Notes: generated by a model not told the origin, from the sequence alone. A stretch of DNA of 64,000 nt from Cyathus striatus (GCA_025738555.1 JAOVFP010000005.1:6262001-6326000); one strand, 5' to 3'. Shown: positions 21,939 through 34,767, numbered from the stretch's first letter. A program made the numbers and translations.

Positions 21939-23636
21939 TTTGTCAAAGTATTCTTGTAGAGCATTTAGGTGATCTATTTTGTCATAGGGGAGCCAGGAGG
22001 AGTCTCCAGCTTTCCATTGTATTAGAAATTGTGCCTCTTTCTTTGATCTGGAGTGATCTTTAATTATGTCAATGGCCCACTCGGGCTTGTGATCTGCATC
22101 ATTGAGATTCCAGATTTGGTTGTCGAGGTGCCTGGGGAAAAGCTGGTTGTCGTTTGGCATGTGTACATGTAGTACTGAGGAGTGGAATACATCATGTATT
22201 CCTCTCTTCTTCATTGTCACTGGTAAGTCTAACTGGTATGAATTGTTCTCAAAGTCCTTTAATACTTTGTAGGGGCCTATGAACTTTGGTACAAACTTCC
22301 TGGCTAATCCTTTGGGTATTGTGATGTGTTCTGTGGAGACATATACCATGTCTTTGGTAGTGATAGGTGACCACTGTCTCTTTATATTGGCTGTTCTGAT
22401 TTGTTTTAGTCTGTGGAATAGAATGCTGTCATGGGCTGACATTATCGTATTTTTAAGACGTTGTGCAAACATTCTTATGCCAACGTGTTCGGACTTGTCT
22501 TGGGTTTCCCATATGAACGATCTTGGCATTCATCCCGTGTTCAGGAAGAATGGTGTGTATCCAGTTGTTTCAGAATGTGCTGAGTTTATTGCAAATTCTA
22601 CTGCTGGTAGTCTGCTAACCCAGTCTTTTTGTTTAGTTGATATCAAGGTTTGTATCATAGTGGTGATTGTTTTATTGGCACATTTGGTTGCACTGTCAGA
22701 CTGTGGATGGTAAGCGCTAGACATTCTTAGCTTTGTTCCTATTAATTCATGCAATGTTCTCCAGAATATGCTTGTAAATAGGACATCTCTATCACTTACT
22801 ATGTTTTTTGGTAGGCCATGGTGTTTATAGACTTTGGCGAATACTAACTCTGCAATTTCTTTTGCCTTATAGTTTGCACAGCTTGGTACCAGGTGTACCA
22901 TGCCTGTTAATAGGTCTATGATTACTGTGATTTCATTGTACGTGCCATTTCTGTCTTCAGATGGGGGCAGTGGTCCAACGAAGTTGATGCCTATCAATTC
23001 CCATGGTTTTGTGGGTATTTCGAGAGGGTTCAATAATCCTAGAGGCTTCTGGTGGTTCGGTTTGCTTCATCTGCAAGTCATACATGTGTCGCAGTACGCC
23101 TGTGTGTCTTTTATTATGTCTTTCCACCATACATAGTCTCTAAGGTATGTTATTGTCTTTCTTGCTCCTAGATGTGCTAATATAGAATGTGCTTCTGCTA
23201 TTACTAGTTCTCTGGCACTTCTGCCATTGTTTAGGATGATCTTGGGTATGCATAGGACTTTTCTATCTTTCAATTTAAGGAATACTAATTGTTTGTTGGG
23301 TATTGAGCTAGTAACTTCGAAGTTTTTGTACCCTTTGGGATGTTCTAATATATCAGTGAAGGACTTGTCTTCTTGATATTGTCCTTTAAGTAAGTTGAGT
23401 AAATTTGCACCCTCTGTTCCTTCGCTAATTGCATCTAGTAACATAGGTGCTGTGGAAAGGAATACATCATTGTTCGGTTCGTAATTGGCCAATGCCAATG
23501 CTTCAGGATTGCGTGGAGGTGTTGTTTGGTTGGTTGGTTCATTCTCAGTATGTTGTATTGCAGGTTCCGTGCCTTCTGTAGTACTCACGCCCTCCCATCG
23601 TTCTGTAGGGCCTTTAAGAATGACATGGCCTTTCAT
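21938..23636 (-). pseudogene. Integrase and chromodomain region of gypsy pol
   Basis: The zinc-binding HHCC module is readable (HSILAHLGARKT, CDTCMTC). The core follows: Asp in VIIDLLTGMVHLV and Asp in IVSDRDVLF are present, but the third catalytic position, in SATKCANK, is Lys at 22683-22685 instead of Glu. A TGA stop separates FFLNTG from MPRSFIW. The C-terminal SH3-like part (FVPKFIGPYKVLKDF) leads to a chromodomain-like block (PEWAIDIIKDHS to WLPYDKIDHL, about 22085-21938), which in this clade guides insertion into particular chromatin. Confidence 0.85.
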
Positions 23637-24035
23637 ACATTTTGCAAATTATTTTGACATTTCGGGTCAGCCTGTCTCTGTGGGTTCAGGTTGTTTTTGT
23701 GGGTGCCTGGTGTGTGTAGCTGTGCCCTCCAAATCAATGGTGAGAGGCATTGTTATTAATGTTGATTCAAGTATGTCATTATTGATGATATTGTGATAGG
23801 TGTATTCACTCCTGGTGTGTACTGTGCTGGGAGCATTGTTCGAGTATATCTGCAAGAGTGCATCTGGGACTATGTTGTCAGTACTAGGGACATATATAAT
23901 TTCAAAGTTGAATTCCCCAACCTTTTCAATCCAACATGTTTGGCATGGGGAGAGTTCTTTTTGGTGCAGGAAGTGCACAAGAGGTTTATGGTCCGTGTAC
24001 CAGCATAAATGTATTCCTTGTAAGAGGTTGCAATA

Positions 24036-25060
24036 TCAGAGCATTGTTTCAAGTCTGGCCAGGAACTCTATTTCGTGGACCAGATATTTTTGTTGTGTGA
24101 CATTCAGTTTCACAGAGTAGAAGGTGGCTACTTTAGCTGTTTGCCAGTCCTCACCTTGGGAGATTACACCACCAATACCTGAGAGGCAGCCGTTGGTGAT
24201 GATGTTTACTGGTGGAGCATCCTTACCATATACGAGGGGTATATGGTGGTGTTTGCAGTGTATTGTAGCGAGATTCTGGATGTCTTGGAATGTGCATTGG
24301 TGCATATATTCCCATTGAAACGGAACTTGGTCGCTTGTTAGCTCATGTAATATACCCATAGGTATATGAATACAATCTATGTCATCAGTGAGATATCCTG
24401 CTGCACCTAGGAAACCCTGAGCAGGTCACGATTAGTGGGGGGTTTCCATCAGGCCAGCACATCAACTTTGTCAGGATCCATGCAGATTCTGTCATTGTCG
24501 ATGATTCTGCCTAGTATATGAAGTTCTGGCTGTAAGAACTTTAGTTTCTTTTCACTAAGGTAGAATTGATTTTTGCTAAGTATATCTATTACAGTTTTAA
24601 CATGTTCTACGTGTTCTGATAATGTATCAGAGTATATTATAATATTGTCAAGATATATGTCCATGAAGCAGCCAATGTATGGTGAGAATAGGTTATTTAT
24701 AACTGATTGAAAGGTGGCGGCTGCATTACAGTCTCCTTGCTGTATAACTAAACTAACCATTGTGCCATTAGAAGTATTCATGGCTGAGTTAGGCACATCT
24801 TCTGGGTCAATATGGATTTGTTTGTAGGTGTCTTGTCTGTCAACAAGTGAGTGGTATTTTGCACATGCCACTCATCTTAAGATGCTGTCAATTTCAGGTA
24901 ATGGGGATGAGAGTTTGTGCATGTTCATATTTTGTTCTTGTAAGTCGACAACTGTTCATAATCTTACTGGTTCATCTGAGTTACCCGGTTTCTTTAGGAG
25001 AAGCATGGGGACTGCATTATGTCCCATTGTAGATTTCCATCATCCTGTTTTCACATAGAC
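24036..25060 (-). pseudogene. Reverse transcriptase and RNase H region of gypsy pol
   Basis: The RT thumb and palm are recognisable (LVDRQDTYKQIHI, GDCNAAATFQSVINNLF). The catalytic box, normally two Asp, reads YLDN with Asn at 24644-24646. RNase H (24359-24036) begins normally, but its first acidic residue, in IITNG, is Asn at 24192-24194. Several TGA codons interrupt the frame between protease and RT. These are the most informative inactivating changes and all are CpG to CpA or TpG. Confidence 0.85.
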
Positions 25061-25640
25061 ATTGTGCTTTTTGTTCCAAAGTGGTCTCAAGCCTTTAGGA
25101 CACTTGGAGGGGCAGAATGAGTACTGTTTATGAGGATCCTTGAGGGGTATCCTATGGTTTATTTCACAGAGAGGAGGTAAGGGTGTTTCAGATGCCTTTT
25201 TACAAAGTGGTAAGGAATATTCTAATAACTCTTGTCTAGCAGTATCTACTGTTTGTTGAAATATTGCTACTGCCTGCAACAATAATTTCGCCGTCCTTGG
25301 GCCATGGATGGGAAGTGCTTCTTCGCTCCCAATGGTAATGCATGGTGGGTTAATACCAATTGACACTTTATGCTGGAATAGCCATGGTGTACCCAAGATC
25401 AGATCATAGTTTGATATGTTAATAATGTCAAAGTACCTTTGTTCTTTCATGGTCGAGTATTCAAAGCTGACCATGGTACCGTGGTTAGATTTTGTGTGAG
25501 AACCCTGTACTGCTAGTTGAATATTGATAGGGACCATAAGTTCTATCGTGCTTACCTTGAGTTGGTCTGCTAACTTTGTTGACATAAAATCTCCTAGCGA
25601 ACCAGAGTCCACTAGTGCTCATACTGGATGTCCGTTTATG
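25040..25640 (-). pseudogene. Aspartic protease region of gypsy pol
   Basis: ALVDSGSLGDFMSTKLA carries the DSG-type catalytic Asp of retroviral-like proteases, and YDLILGTPWL is the conserved second half. A TGA immediately before ALVDSG breaks continuity with the upstream frame. Confidence 0.8.
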
Positions 25641-25702
25641 TGGACTGCAATAACAATTGGTTTGGGAATATGGTGGGTGACATCTTTGATGACCATCGCA
25701 TT

Positions 25703-28700
25703 TCATTGGATTGCAGGGTACATGTCATGCTCCACTTGTTGTCTATTTAATTCAATGACCAGGTCATATCCTTTTCTTTCGTCAAGTTTAATCCTATTAT
25801 TGACATTCATTAGTTCGATAGTTTCATTGTAAATGTCTGTGATAGCAATTTCTTGGGCTGTGAGAGGATCGAAGAGGTAATGTAGTAGGTTTTCTTCATC
25901 CTCGAAGTTGTTGATAGTTTTGATTAATTTGAGATATGCTTTTCTCACAGCTTTCCAGTACCAGTTGATAATATTAAATTTACTGTTTCGAAGGTGTTTA
26001 CCTGGTATGTCGGTGTAGAAGGTCAGTTCTTTGTCTTTTATGGTGTAGGTATCTTTGAACACATTTGTTAGACAAACACAGAACCGATGTTTGGGTTCCG
26101 TATTGTGAGTGTTTGGGTTATCACCTGGGTATGGGGCACCAAGACTTAATGTGCATTCCACATTCCAAGCAAATATATTGTGTGTGGGATCAAGTGTACC
26201 AATTATTGGTGTGCCATTTGTTTTGAATTGTGGATCTTTGTCTTTCATTGGTCTAAATTGGGATCCTAATAGTTGTCTGTGCACTGTTTTAAATTGGGAT
26301 AGATACCATTTGTCTAATCTAAAGCCAGGTTTGTGCATCAATTGAACAGGTAAAATAACTGATTCATATTCTAGTTCTTCATCTATTATGATATAGTATT
26401 CACCGTGTCCAGATAGGTATACTAGAAATCAGGGCAAGTCACCTTTTCGTGGTGCCGTGGATTGGCTGTTAAGATAGTGATTGAGATAATGTTCCCATGC
26501 ATGTCCTAACTGGGATGCACGAGGGGGTCTTACTGGAGCATGGTTGAATGATGGGACTTCGAGAGTACCATGTACTTCATTGTGTGGTAAGTCATCCTCA
26601 TCAATACAGTGGTCTTTATTATCTACCTCTATTTCAATTTTAGTCCTATGGTTATTATTATAAGTCTTCAGGCATTGTTTCCTAGACTTATGGGTTATTT
26701 TCTTAATGTAGTATTCTCCTGGTTGGCAGTATTCAATATTGCCGAGTTCCAGTGAGTCAAGATTTTCAGAGTTAATGGCTAGTTCTCTGAGTTGTTCACT
26801 GTTGTCATAATGTACATCTAGGTTATAGTTATGAATGCCTGGGGGGCCTCCACTAGAAGGTCCAGGTACAGAGGCCTTCTTAGGGCATTGTCTTGCAATG
26901 TGCCTGGCCTCTTTACAGAAGAAGCATTTTCCTTCATTTTGAAGGTTATCTTTTTCCCTGTCTGTGAGTTCTTGTCTATGGTTGTTTTGTGGTTTGAATT
27001 TATGTTGTTGGCATTCTACAGGTGATTCTCTTTGTAGGTGTTGTCTGTTGGAGGAGTATCCAGGTGTATGGTTTGTTTTCTTTCCGAAGCTCCTGTTTTT
27101 TTCTTGGCTATGATTTCTAGATTGCCTGTGGGGTTGATCACCTCACCTATTGTCTCATTGATTGTCTGAAGAGGATCGTTGTCCATGCAAGTGGTCACAG
27201 GACTTGGATCGAAACTTAGGCTGGTGATGTCGCCTCGGGCTGCCATTTCTGCATGAATTCTTTCATTCGAACTCATATTCCATTTCAGCAATTTCTTTGA
27301 GTTTGGCTGCATTTGCAATAGTATCAAAGCTTGAGACTTCTTGGTTGATTTTTTGTTGAACAAGTTGTCCTTGTGTTTCTGGTCTCAGGCCACACCATAG
27401 TGCATGTACCTTTTCACATTCACTGATATCGCCTATGGTAAGTATAAGATCATTTAATTTGGATAAGTACCATTTGATACTTCTATCTCCTTGTCTTAGG
27501 GTTTCTAATTTATTTCTCTGTTGTTCCCTAAAGTTGAGTGGGAACACATGGTTAAATAGTCCAGTAAAGAACTCTTCTAGATTCATTCTACTAATGTTGT
27601 AGGCTACTTCACATGTATAATAAGTGTATGCTCATTCTTTTAAATAATGGGATAGGGTGAGTATTTGCCTTTCTGGTTCTACTTCACCACTTGAAATATA
27701 ATCACAGCTTTCAATAACGAAGCGGTAGAAGGTTTGAATGTTCGGAGTGCTGTTGTATGGGTTAGGAGGTAGAGGTTTGATGAGGGAGTGTTGCTTCCTT
27801 CTTTGTCGCCTCTTGTGTTCCTTTCGACGGTGCTTCGAAGTGCTTCATTTGCAGGCGTGGTGGCACCCATGGCTGCTGTGGCTATGGTTGCTTTCATCTG
27901 AGGAGCTGGGGTCGCTGTCTGATGGATACCCCACAGGTTTGTTGTTAATTTATCTTACTACTCGGAATGCATCTCTGAGGAAACTGTCTGGGTTGATTTG
28001 GTGGGATGGCTTCAGGTTGCATTCTGCCTCCTTATAGGTCTGTCCAAAGTTTACTGCTGTTCGGATACAGTTGGTCATACCTGAGGATATCAGAACCAAG
28101 CATTCATGCACATAGTCTTGTGCATAAGCAGTGGGTTCATATCATGTGCGAGTATTGTTCCTTTTGTGTTGGTTCCTGTGTTCTGTGTCTGGGCGTGTAT
28201 CATTCCTTGCATTTCTATTGATGTTGTAATTCTCAAGTAGGGCTTGTTGTGCCTCAATATCTAATTCTTCATTTTCAATATTAACACTACCCCAGTTTGT
28301 GGGGTCGATTGCTTTTCCTTTGTTATGCAAGGGACCTTCTCCTTGGTCCACTGTGGTTGACTCGGTGTCCTGGGTGGCCATGTTGTGATTTACTGTTCTA
28401 ATTTCTTCAAGGTCTTGTGGATTAATGATTCTTGCCTCATTTTCATTATCAATCTGGTTTATAATAGTACTATTATCATTACTATTTACATCAGTATTAT
28501 TGCTACTGATGTTACTGAGTAGACTAGAGACAGGGGTTGCTGTCCCTTCTGAGTTGATGTCGGTTGGTGGACCACTTTGGTCCTTTTGTGCAGTGGGCAC
28601 TTCCTCGTTCGAGGGTGAGAATGGGTTGCTGGGGCTGTTGACGACCCCAGACGCCTGAGGCTGGTTCTCCTCGGGTCCCAAGCTGATAGAGTTAGAACGA

Positions 28701-28774
28701 GAAATTGAAGGCTCACCTGTTTGCTCGGTCTGAGAACCTTGCTGGGTGCGGAGATTATAAGTGTGGGATGGCAT
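25703..28774 (-). pseudogene. Gag region of gypsy element, with CCHC zinc knuckle
   Basis: It starts at MPSHTYNLRTQQ (28774) and passes a disordered N-terminal part to a capsid-like helical block (NLEEFFTGLFNHVFPLNFRE to LQRKINQE type sequence, 27586-27263). A zinc knuckle CFFCKEARHIARQC lies near 26925. The stretch 26341-25703 links to the protease. Frameshifts and stops split the frame into at least four pieces. Confidence 0.75.
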
Positions 28775-28914
28775 GTCGAATAAAGTGGTTTGCTAGTCTT
28801 GAGGAAGTCTTGGTTGATCAGACCAAGGGGATCTGTCATCTGTGGGACGAGTGTTAAGCGAGTCAAGTAAGTCAAGTAAGTCGAGTCGAGATAGTGGGGG
28901 TGCAGTCAAAAATA

Positions 28915-29234
28915 TGTGATGCTAGCATGACCAAAGTAATGGTATTGTCACACGAGAGAAGAGAGAAGCTTAGATGAGCAATAGACTGTTTAAGTGCTAT
29001 CGTCATTAAAACCTGGAGAGAGAAGTACAGGACTACCTAGGGGGTTTATATACCTGTAGACTAGTGAGGCTGTACACTACTGGAACATCTATCTACTACT
29101 CCAGGAATAAGAATGAGCGAGATGGCACGGTATAAGTATATAGAGGGAAGATGTATACGGCGGTAAAGTCACGTGAGATCGGACTTTACACATCTGTAAC
29201 TAGTCACAAACTAGTCAGTCGCAGAACCGCTACA
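28915..29234 (-). repeat. 5' LTR (right side)
   Basis: The 320-bp LTR is the upstream one for the minus-strand element. It has TG/CA ends and the target duplication CATTC follows at 29235-29239. Six of its CpG sites are decayed relative to the left LTR. Confidence 0.92.
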
Positions 29235-29770
29235 CATTCTCTGAAGGGATGTACAATTTATGTGTTTTTATGAATGTATATTATTTAGCGCTTTTTCTAG
29301 TTGGAACAAGAAATTGAGATCTTATGGAACCGGAAAATCAGTCGTTGACGTCGAATGTTGAAATTTAAACTTTGCACTCTCCCATCGCCGTTTATGCAAT
29401 CGCGCACGTTGACCGGAGTCTGGCATGTAATCTATTCAACAAATTACATGCCACATACTTACGCTGGTTACAGCACAATATGAGATTTAGGTATCTAAAT
29501 GCCTATATCTTATTATACACGTAGGTAATCTCCCGTGAAAGCACCCACCCTCACTAATACCTGGCAGGATATAGCTCAACGCTGACTAGCAGAAATCCCA
29601 AATGTCATCAGTACTAGCCAGGTTGTTGTTGCGATCGCCATTTGAGCAAAAGAAACAGAGAGGAGGAGTAATATCTATAGGTCTGATAACGTGAAGACAA
29701 AGATCAGAACATGTTAATATGGCTTTGTTCTGGGTTTGAATCTAGGCAGTGATATTAAAGGACATCACCT
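29235..29770. other. Duplicated spacer after the gypsy element
   Basis: It continues the locus interrupted at 19627 and matches 7936-8460. It joins the family V exon at GACATCACCT/TCCAGG, where the 8-kb copy instead continues into the coiled-coil gene. Confidence 0.5.
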
Positions 29771-29945
29771 TCCAGGTTGTATTGCGTACGTACCGCAGGG
29801 AAAGAAGAGGAATGGGTTTGTTGTCGTTTCGCGTGAGGAAGAGGTGATACTAAGAAAGAAGAACTCAGGCATGCTTGACATTCGACTTTGACCATACTGA
29901 TTCAGCGTTCAGGATGATTAGCATAAGTCATCGCAGCTCAAGCTT
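29771..29945 (+). pseudogene. Family V exon, copy 1 (decayed)
   Basis: It matches the exon at 35690-35865 but has frameshifts around 29850-29875 and lacks a clean splice donor. No ATG or second exon is seen. Confidence 0.4.
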
Positions 29946-29984
29946 GAAGCTTTGAAGCTTCAACAACGGTCTAAAGGCCGATTT

Positions 29985-30524
29985 AGGGGCAGCCGATAGT
30001 GCTGCTGTAGTAAAGTGGCAGTGAAGCAAAATTTTACATCACTGTGAATCACTGCCACTTTACTGCACACAGCGCAGTACTGTGTAGTTGCTGTGACTGC
30101 ACTTCAAGATTTTCAGGATCTGTCACACTTCACATTATGTCGCAGTCCCTGTGAAGTCCCCCGTGTTGGATTTTAAAGCACCTGCCCACTTCCGCTAGCT
30201 AGCGCTCTAGAGCGTTTCATCCGTCCCTTGACAGGATCCTATTTCCTAAAGCAGTAGTTTAAAGAGAACGCCTTGTGAGCGCCTGTCACATCACAGTGCT
30301 TCACATTATTTCACAGCGACTTTACCGCACTCTGCGACAGTACTAGCACTACACCTGATTAACAGCATGATCTTGAAAGACTCAAATGTATCACTCACTG
30401 GCGCTCAACTGCTGCTCTATATAAACGGATTGCTGCACCACTAGTACTATATCAGTCTCCGTCGACCTCCCAGACCCAGTTTCTCAAAAAAAATCTCCCA
30501 GGCTTCTCCCAGGCATATCGCAAC
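29985..30524 (+). promoter_or_regulatory. Upstream region of TPR-CHAT 1
   Basis: A 15-bp perfect inverted repeat (30009-30023 and 30050-30064, AGTAAAGTGGCAGTG) can form a hairpin with a 26-nt loop. TTCACA/TGTGAA-type words recur through 30020-30340. The TATA box is TATATAAA at 30418-30425, 100 nt before the ATG. The same promoter precedes copies 2 (44430-45023) and 3 (54107-54345, lacking the hairpin part). Confidence 0.5.
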
Positions 30525-33500
30525 ATGTCTCAAACAGAACCAGGTAGGAGACCCATATGTTCACAATTCGCAGTTGCTTAAGGCGCGGGTCTACGATAGC
30601 TTTTACAGATCCACAAACCTTGAGGAGATTATATGAATCAATGTTAAAGTTACCAGATGATGATGTCTCAAAACCTTTATATCTCCAAGCAGTCGGTATC
30701 GAGTGCTACACGTCCAACCAACAGTTGAACAGTTTGGACATTTCTGAGTGGTCTATACAAGCATTCCAGTTGGCTGTCATACTTACTCCTCAACACAACC
30801 AAGAGCTGCGAATCTCCATACTTATGTCACTTGGCCGGGCTTTCAAACAACGTTACGACCTGAGCGGACGTGTCGAAGATCTAAATCAGGCCGTTTCCAC
30901 ACTACAGGAGGGCGTTGATTTAACCCCAGAGAATGATCCGTCGCTTCCTAATCAGCTAGCGGGCCTCGGATATGCTCTCCAGACTCGATTCCAGCAAACT
31001 GAAGAACTACGAGATCTCATGGAAGCTATAGAACTTTATCAGATGGCTGCTTTCCTTACACCAGAAGGAAGTCGCTCCCGATTTGAGATTCTCTTCAATC
31101 TCTCATATGCCTTGGTCCGCAGATTTGATCATACACATGAACTAAGCGATGCGGATGAAGCAATCGAAATCATGCATGACCTCGTCAATGATATGAATCC
31201 AGAACATCCGCGATATTTTTTATCTCTGAACGGCCTTGCCTGGATCTTGGAAGCCCGCTTTGATTATAGCGGAGACTTGAGAGACGTAGGCCAAGCTATC
31301 GATATTCAGCGTAAAACAGTCGAGAATAGGCCCAATGACCCCGGTTCTCTGACGAATCTGGGTAGGGCGCACAAAATATATTTCATGCAAACCGGGGAGC
31401 TACCACATATCCACATGTCCATTGAAGCTCATCGGAAGGCGCTGTCACTGGCAGAAGATGATCATTTGCCTACCATTCTTATAAATTTGGGAAGGTCGCT
31501 TGTATGTCGCTTTCTCACGACAGGTAATGTTGACGATGTTGAAGAGGCCATAGCGCTTGAACAGCGCGGTATTCAGATCTGTAGAGATGATGATCCAAAA
31601 GTGCGACAGTTCTACACTGCTCTGGGTGACCTGTTTAACCTTCGCTCTTCACTTACAAATGATTTGCGTGATATGCGTGAAGGGGCCTGGGCGCACAGAG
31701 AAGCGGTGATTCGAACACCTATTGGACACAGAGATTTGCCTAAATTCCTCTACAACCTAGGAAATTCTATGGAAACAGTATTTCATGGTACTAGAAACGA
31801 GTCTGATCTCTCTGAAGCAATCTCGTTTTACAAAGAAGCTCTTTCTCTAATTTTCGATGATAGTATTACACAGGTGGAATGCCTGACTAATCTAGGAAGG
31901 GCGTTGTGCAATAGATATAGGCTTGCACACCAGCAACACGACCTCGATGATGGTCTCAGCACGTTAAGGAAGTCTGTTACACTGTGCCCGCCGAATCATA
32001 TTCAATTTCCACATAGTCTTTTCCAACTTGCAGATGCATTGGAAATTCTGTTCAAAAATGAACACCAACTCGAGACCATAGATGAAGCAATCTCACTTGT
32101 GGAATGGGCGATAGATATCATTCCTGAAGGTAACGCTGCGTTGCCCTCCCTGCTTAGTAGATTGGGAGATTTATTCTTTGTTCGATTCAATACTACTACA
32201 CACAACAATGATGACATTGAAAGAGCTATGTCGTTATATCGCCAAGCTACACAGATGCCTGCTATATTCCCATCAATACGTCTAATTTGCTGGCAACAGT
32301 GGGGGTCGCTGTGTCTTCCCGAGGACCCAGAACAAGCCCTTCATGCATTCGAAATTATTTTTAATGTCATCGTCCCACAATTGGCATGGATTGGACGTAC
32401 TATGGAACAACGATATCTCTTACTGGAAACTCTGGCGAAAACTGTGAGCCAGGCAACAGCTGTAGCTATCCGATACGGACAACTTCACGTGGCTGTGGAG
32501 TGGCTAGAACAAGGTCGCTCAATAGTATGGAACCAAGTTAATAGTTTCCGCTCACCCTTAGACGATCTTCGAAAAGTGAACTTGGCCCTTTGTACGGAAC
32601 TAGAAAAGATAGCGATCGCTTTGGAAGAAGCTAGTATGCGAACAAACTCATCCGATTTGTTAGGAAGTAGTATGGCGCGCAATATCTCCATTCAAGATGA
32701 CGTCCTTCGGCATCAAGGTCTTGCAAAGCAATGGGATTCATTACTTTGTCAGGTTCGCAGCATAAGTGGCTTCGAACATTTTCTCTATCCAATACCGTTT
32801 CCTGAGCTGGTTCTGAAACTACCACTGTCTGGTCTAGTAATAGTAGTTAATGTCGACCCATTTTCTTGTGATGCTTTGGTTCTTACCCGTGACATATCAT
32901 TAGAGAGCCAGGCTAATATCGTCCCCGTCCGCTTGCCTCGATTCTACAAGAGAGCAGTCATTCTGCGCGAAAGATTACATAAACTACTTTCCGGTCCTTC
33001 AACTCGGACAAGAACTGCACGCAAAGGTCGTCTTGCTATAAATGAGAAGGACCGATTTTCCATCAAGGAGCTCCTTCGGGAATTGTGGTACGAGATCGTG
33101 AAGCCCATCCTTGATGTGCTTAAGCTAGAGGTAAGTAACCCTTTGGTTCCAACTTCCATGGCCGTTACGATGAACATGAATATCACAGTCTACATCCAAT
33201 CCCCCTCGAATATGGTGGTGCCCAACTGGCCCTCTCGCTTTTCTTCCTCTTCATGCCGCTGGCGATTACTACTACAATGATAAAACTCAAAATCCTGGAT
33301 CAAATATCATGGAATATGCGATTTCATCTTACACACCCACTATCACCGCTCTGACGAAGAGTCTATCTAAGCACCATCAACAACAATATCAGGAGTTCAA
33401 GGGATTGCTTGCCGTCAGCGAGCCAGCAGCTTCCGGTTTTTCACCTATCCCAGGTACAGCTCTGGAGATTAAATACCTGAAGCAGATATTCGGCACATTT

Positions 33501-34034
33501 TCTCAAACATTCCGTAGCCTGGAAGGCGACGAAGCAACAGTGAAGAGCGTCCGGGATGCCATGCCTTCGCACAGCTGGATCCATCTCTCCTGCCACGCTC
33601 TCCAGAACGACAGCCCTCTCAATAGTGCATTCTATCTCCATGATGGACAGCTGTCCCTTGGAGATATAATTAAACAACCACTTCCTCATTCACAATTTGC
33701 ATTCCTTTCGGCATGCGAGACGGGGAAGGGAGACAAAAAGCTCTCCGAAGAAGCACTTCATCTTGCAGCGGGTATGCTGGCGGTGGGATATACCAGTGTC
33801 GTCGCAACTATGTGGTCGATCAGTGACAACTGTGCCCCGCAGGTCGCAAAAGAATTTTACTCGTACATATTACAGAGAGAGGACGAGAGCTCTGCAGAGT
33901 ATAATTATCCAGATTGTACTAGAGCAGCGTCTGCACTTCATCATGCCATAGGACGCTTTCGGCATCTGGACCTGGCTGGCGATGACGAAGATGGCCTCTT
34001 GCTTTGGGTTCCGTATATCCATGTAGGCATTTAG
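30525..34034 (+). CDS. TPR-CHAT protein 1, intact, three exons
   Basis: Exons 30525-30543, 30609-33130 and 33189-34034 join in frame to 1128 residues starting MSQTEPDPQTLRRL. Residues about 10-640 are degenerate tetratricopeptide repeats with the recurring pattern LGxxLxxRF, then DLxEAI. A linker with EWLEQGRSIVWNQVNSF follows at about 650-680. The CHAT domain includes RIWWCPTGPLAFLPLHAAG near 855, the likely catalytic His near 983 (WIHLSCHA) and Cys near 1023 (FLSACETGKG). CHAT domains are caspase/separase-like cysteine proteases; in bacteria TPR-CHAT proteins act as regulated proteases (for example with type III-E CRISPR effectors). A fungal role in recognition or cell death is inference. 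No signal peptide or membrane segment is seen, so it is probably cytosolic. The short first exon is confirmed by identical splice sites in all three copies. Confidence 0.9.
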
Positions 34035-34767
34035 GAATTTAAATAAGTACACATTTTTCATATTTTGGTATACCTTGAGTAAGTATGTGGTTCCCATAGA
34101 AGGTATCTTGCTTCAATCCAATTTTTACGCTGGTGGGACACTGCCGACTTCTAACAATTTTATCTACCTTCGAGTTTCATTAGATGCGCTGGCATGCGGC
34201 GCTGCTCCGTGAAAGCACTCACCTTCACCAACGCCGAATTGAGTGCGGCTCTAACTCAACTTTTGCTGTTAGCTAGCGATTCCACATGTCATCTTTCGTG
34301 GTCGCCGCCTGAGGCTTGAGCAAGAGACACCGAAAGGAGGCGCGATGTCTGCATGATCATTATCGCAAGAATAACGTTCAGACACGGTAACATGACCCTC
34401 CGTCCAGGTGCAGACCTATGCAACGACATTAGAGAATATCAATTATGGCAGGGGAGGATTTGCGCGGTCACAAGCAATATCAAGAACAGCGATCTATGTT
34501 GCAGAGAACGACCGAGTACAAAGATATGACAGAAATACACTTCGAGGATGATAAGGAGCGATACATTGAGTTCCAATCGTTCAAGGGTATAATATAAGTT
34601 GGGGGTATATTCCATAGCCTTCCCTGGTCCGTTAGTGAATCAACTAACGCACCAGGACTATCAACAGCTCACCATAACACCAATCCACACTACGAGACCT
34701 TTCTCTTTGACGGCCTGACCGTTTTGTTCTCCACATCTTGTAGCGACCTCCTCGAAGTAGTATTTTC
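34035..34767. other. Duplicated 3' flank of TPR-CHAT genes
   Basis: It recurs after copies 2 (48518-49250) and 3 (58427-59159), then leads into a coiled-coil copy on the opposite strand. No gene is seen. Confidence 0.5.

Larger units (their letters stand above)
19628..29234 (-). mobile_element. Ty3/gypsy LTR retrotransposon with chromodomain, inactive
   Basis: The element is 9607 bp including a nested insertion. LTRs begin TGTGA and end CTACA, and the 5-bp duplication CATTC (19623-19627 and 29235-29239) flanks it; the empty site is seen at 7929. The minus strand carries Gag with a CCHC knuckle, protease, reverse transcriptase, RNase H, integrase and a chromodomain in the Ty3/gypsy order. A purine run (GAGGAGGGCA, minus strand) next to the left LTR is the likely polypurine tract; I could not identify the primer-binding site. 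At least six in-frame stops, mostly TGA, and frameshifts disable it. Confidence 0.93.

Noticed and set aside
19628..29234. Classical RIP as found in ascomycetes (CpA-targeted)
   Set aside because: Changes are restricted to CpG while CpA sites elsewhere are not depleted in the comparison of the two LTRs, so CpG methylation decay fits better.
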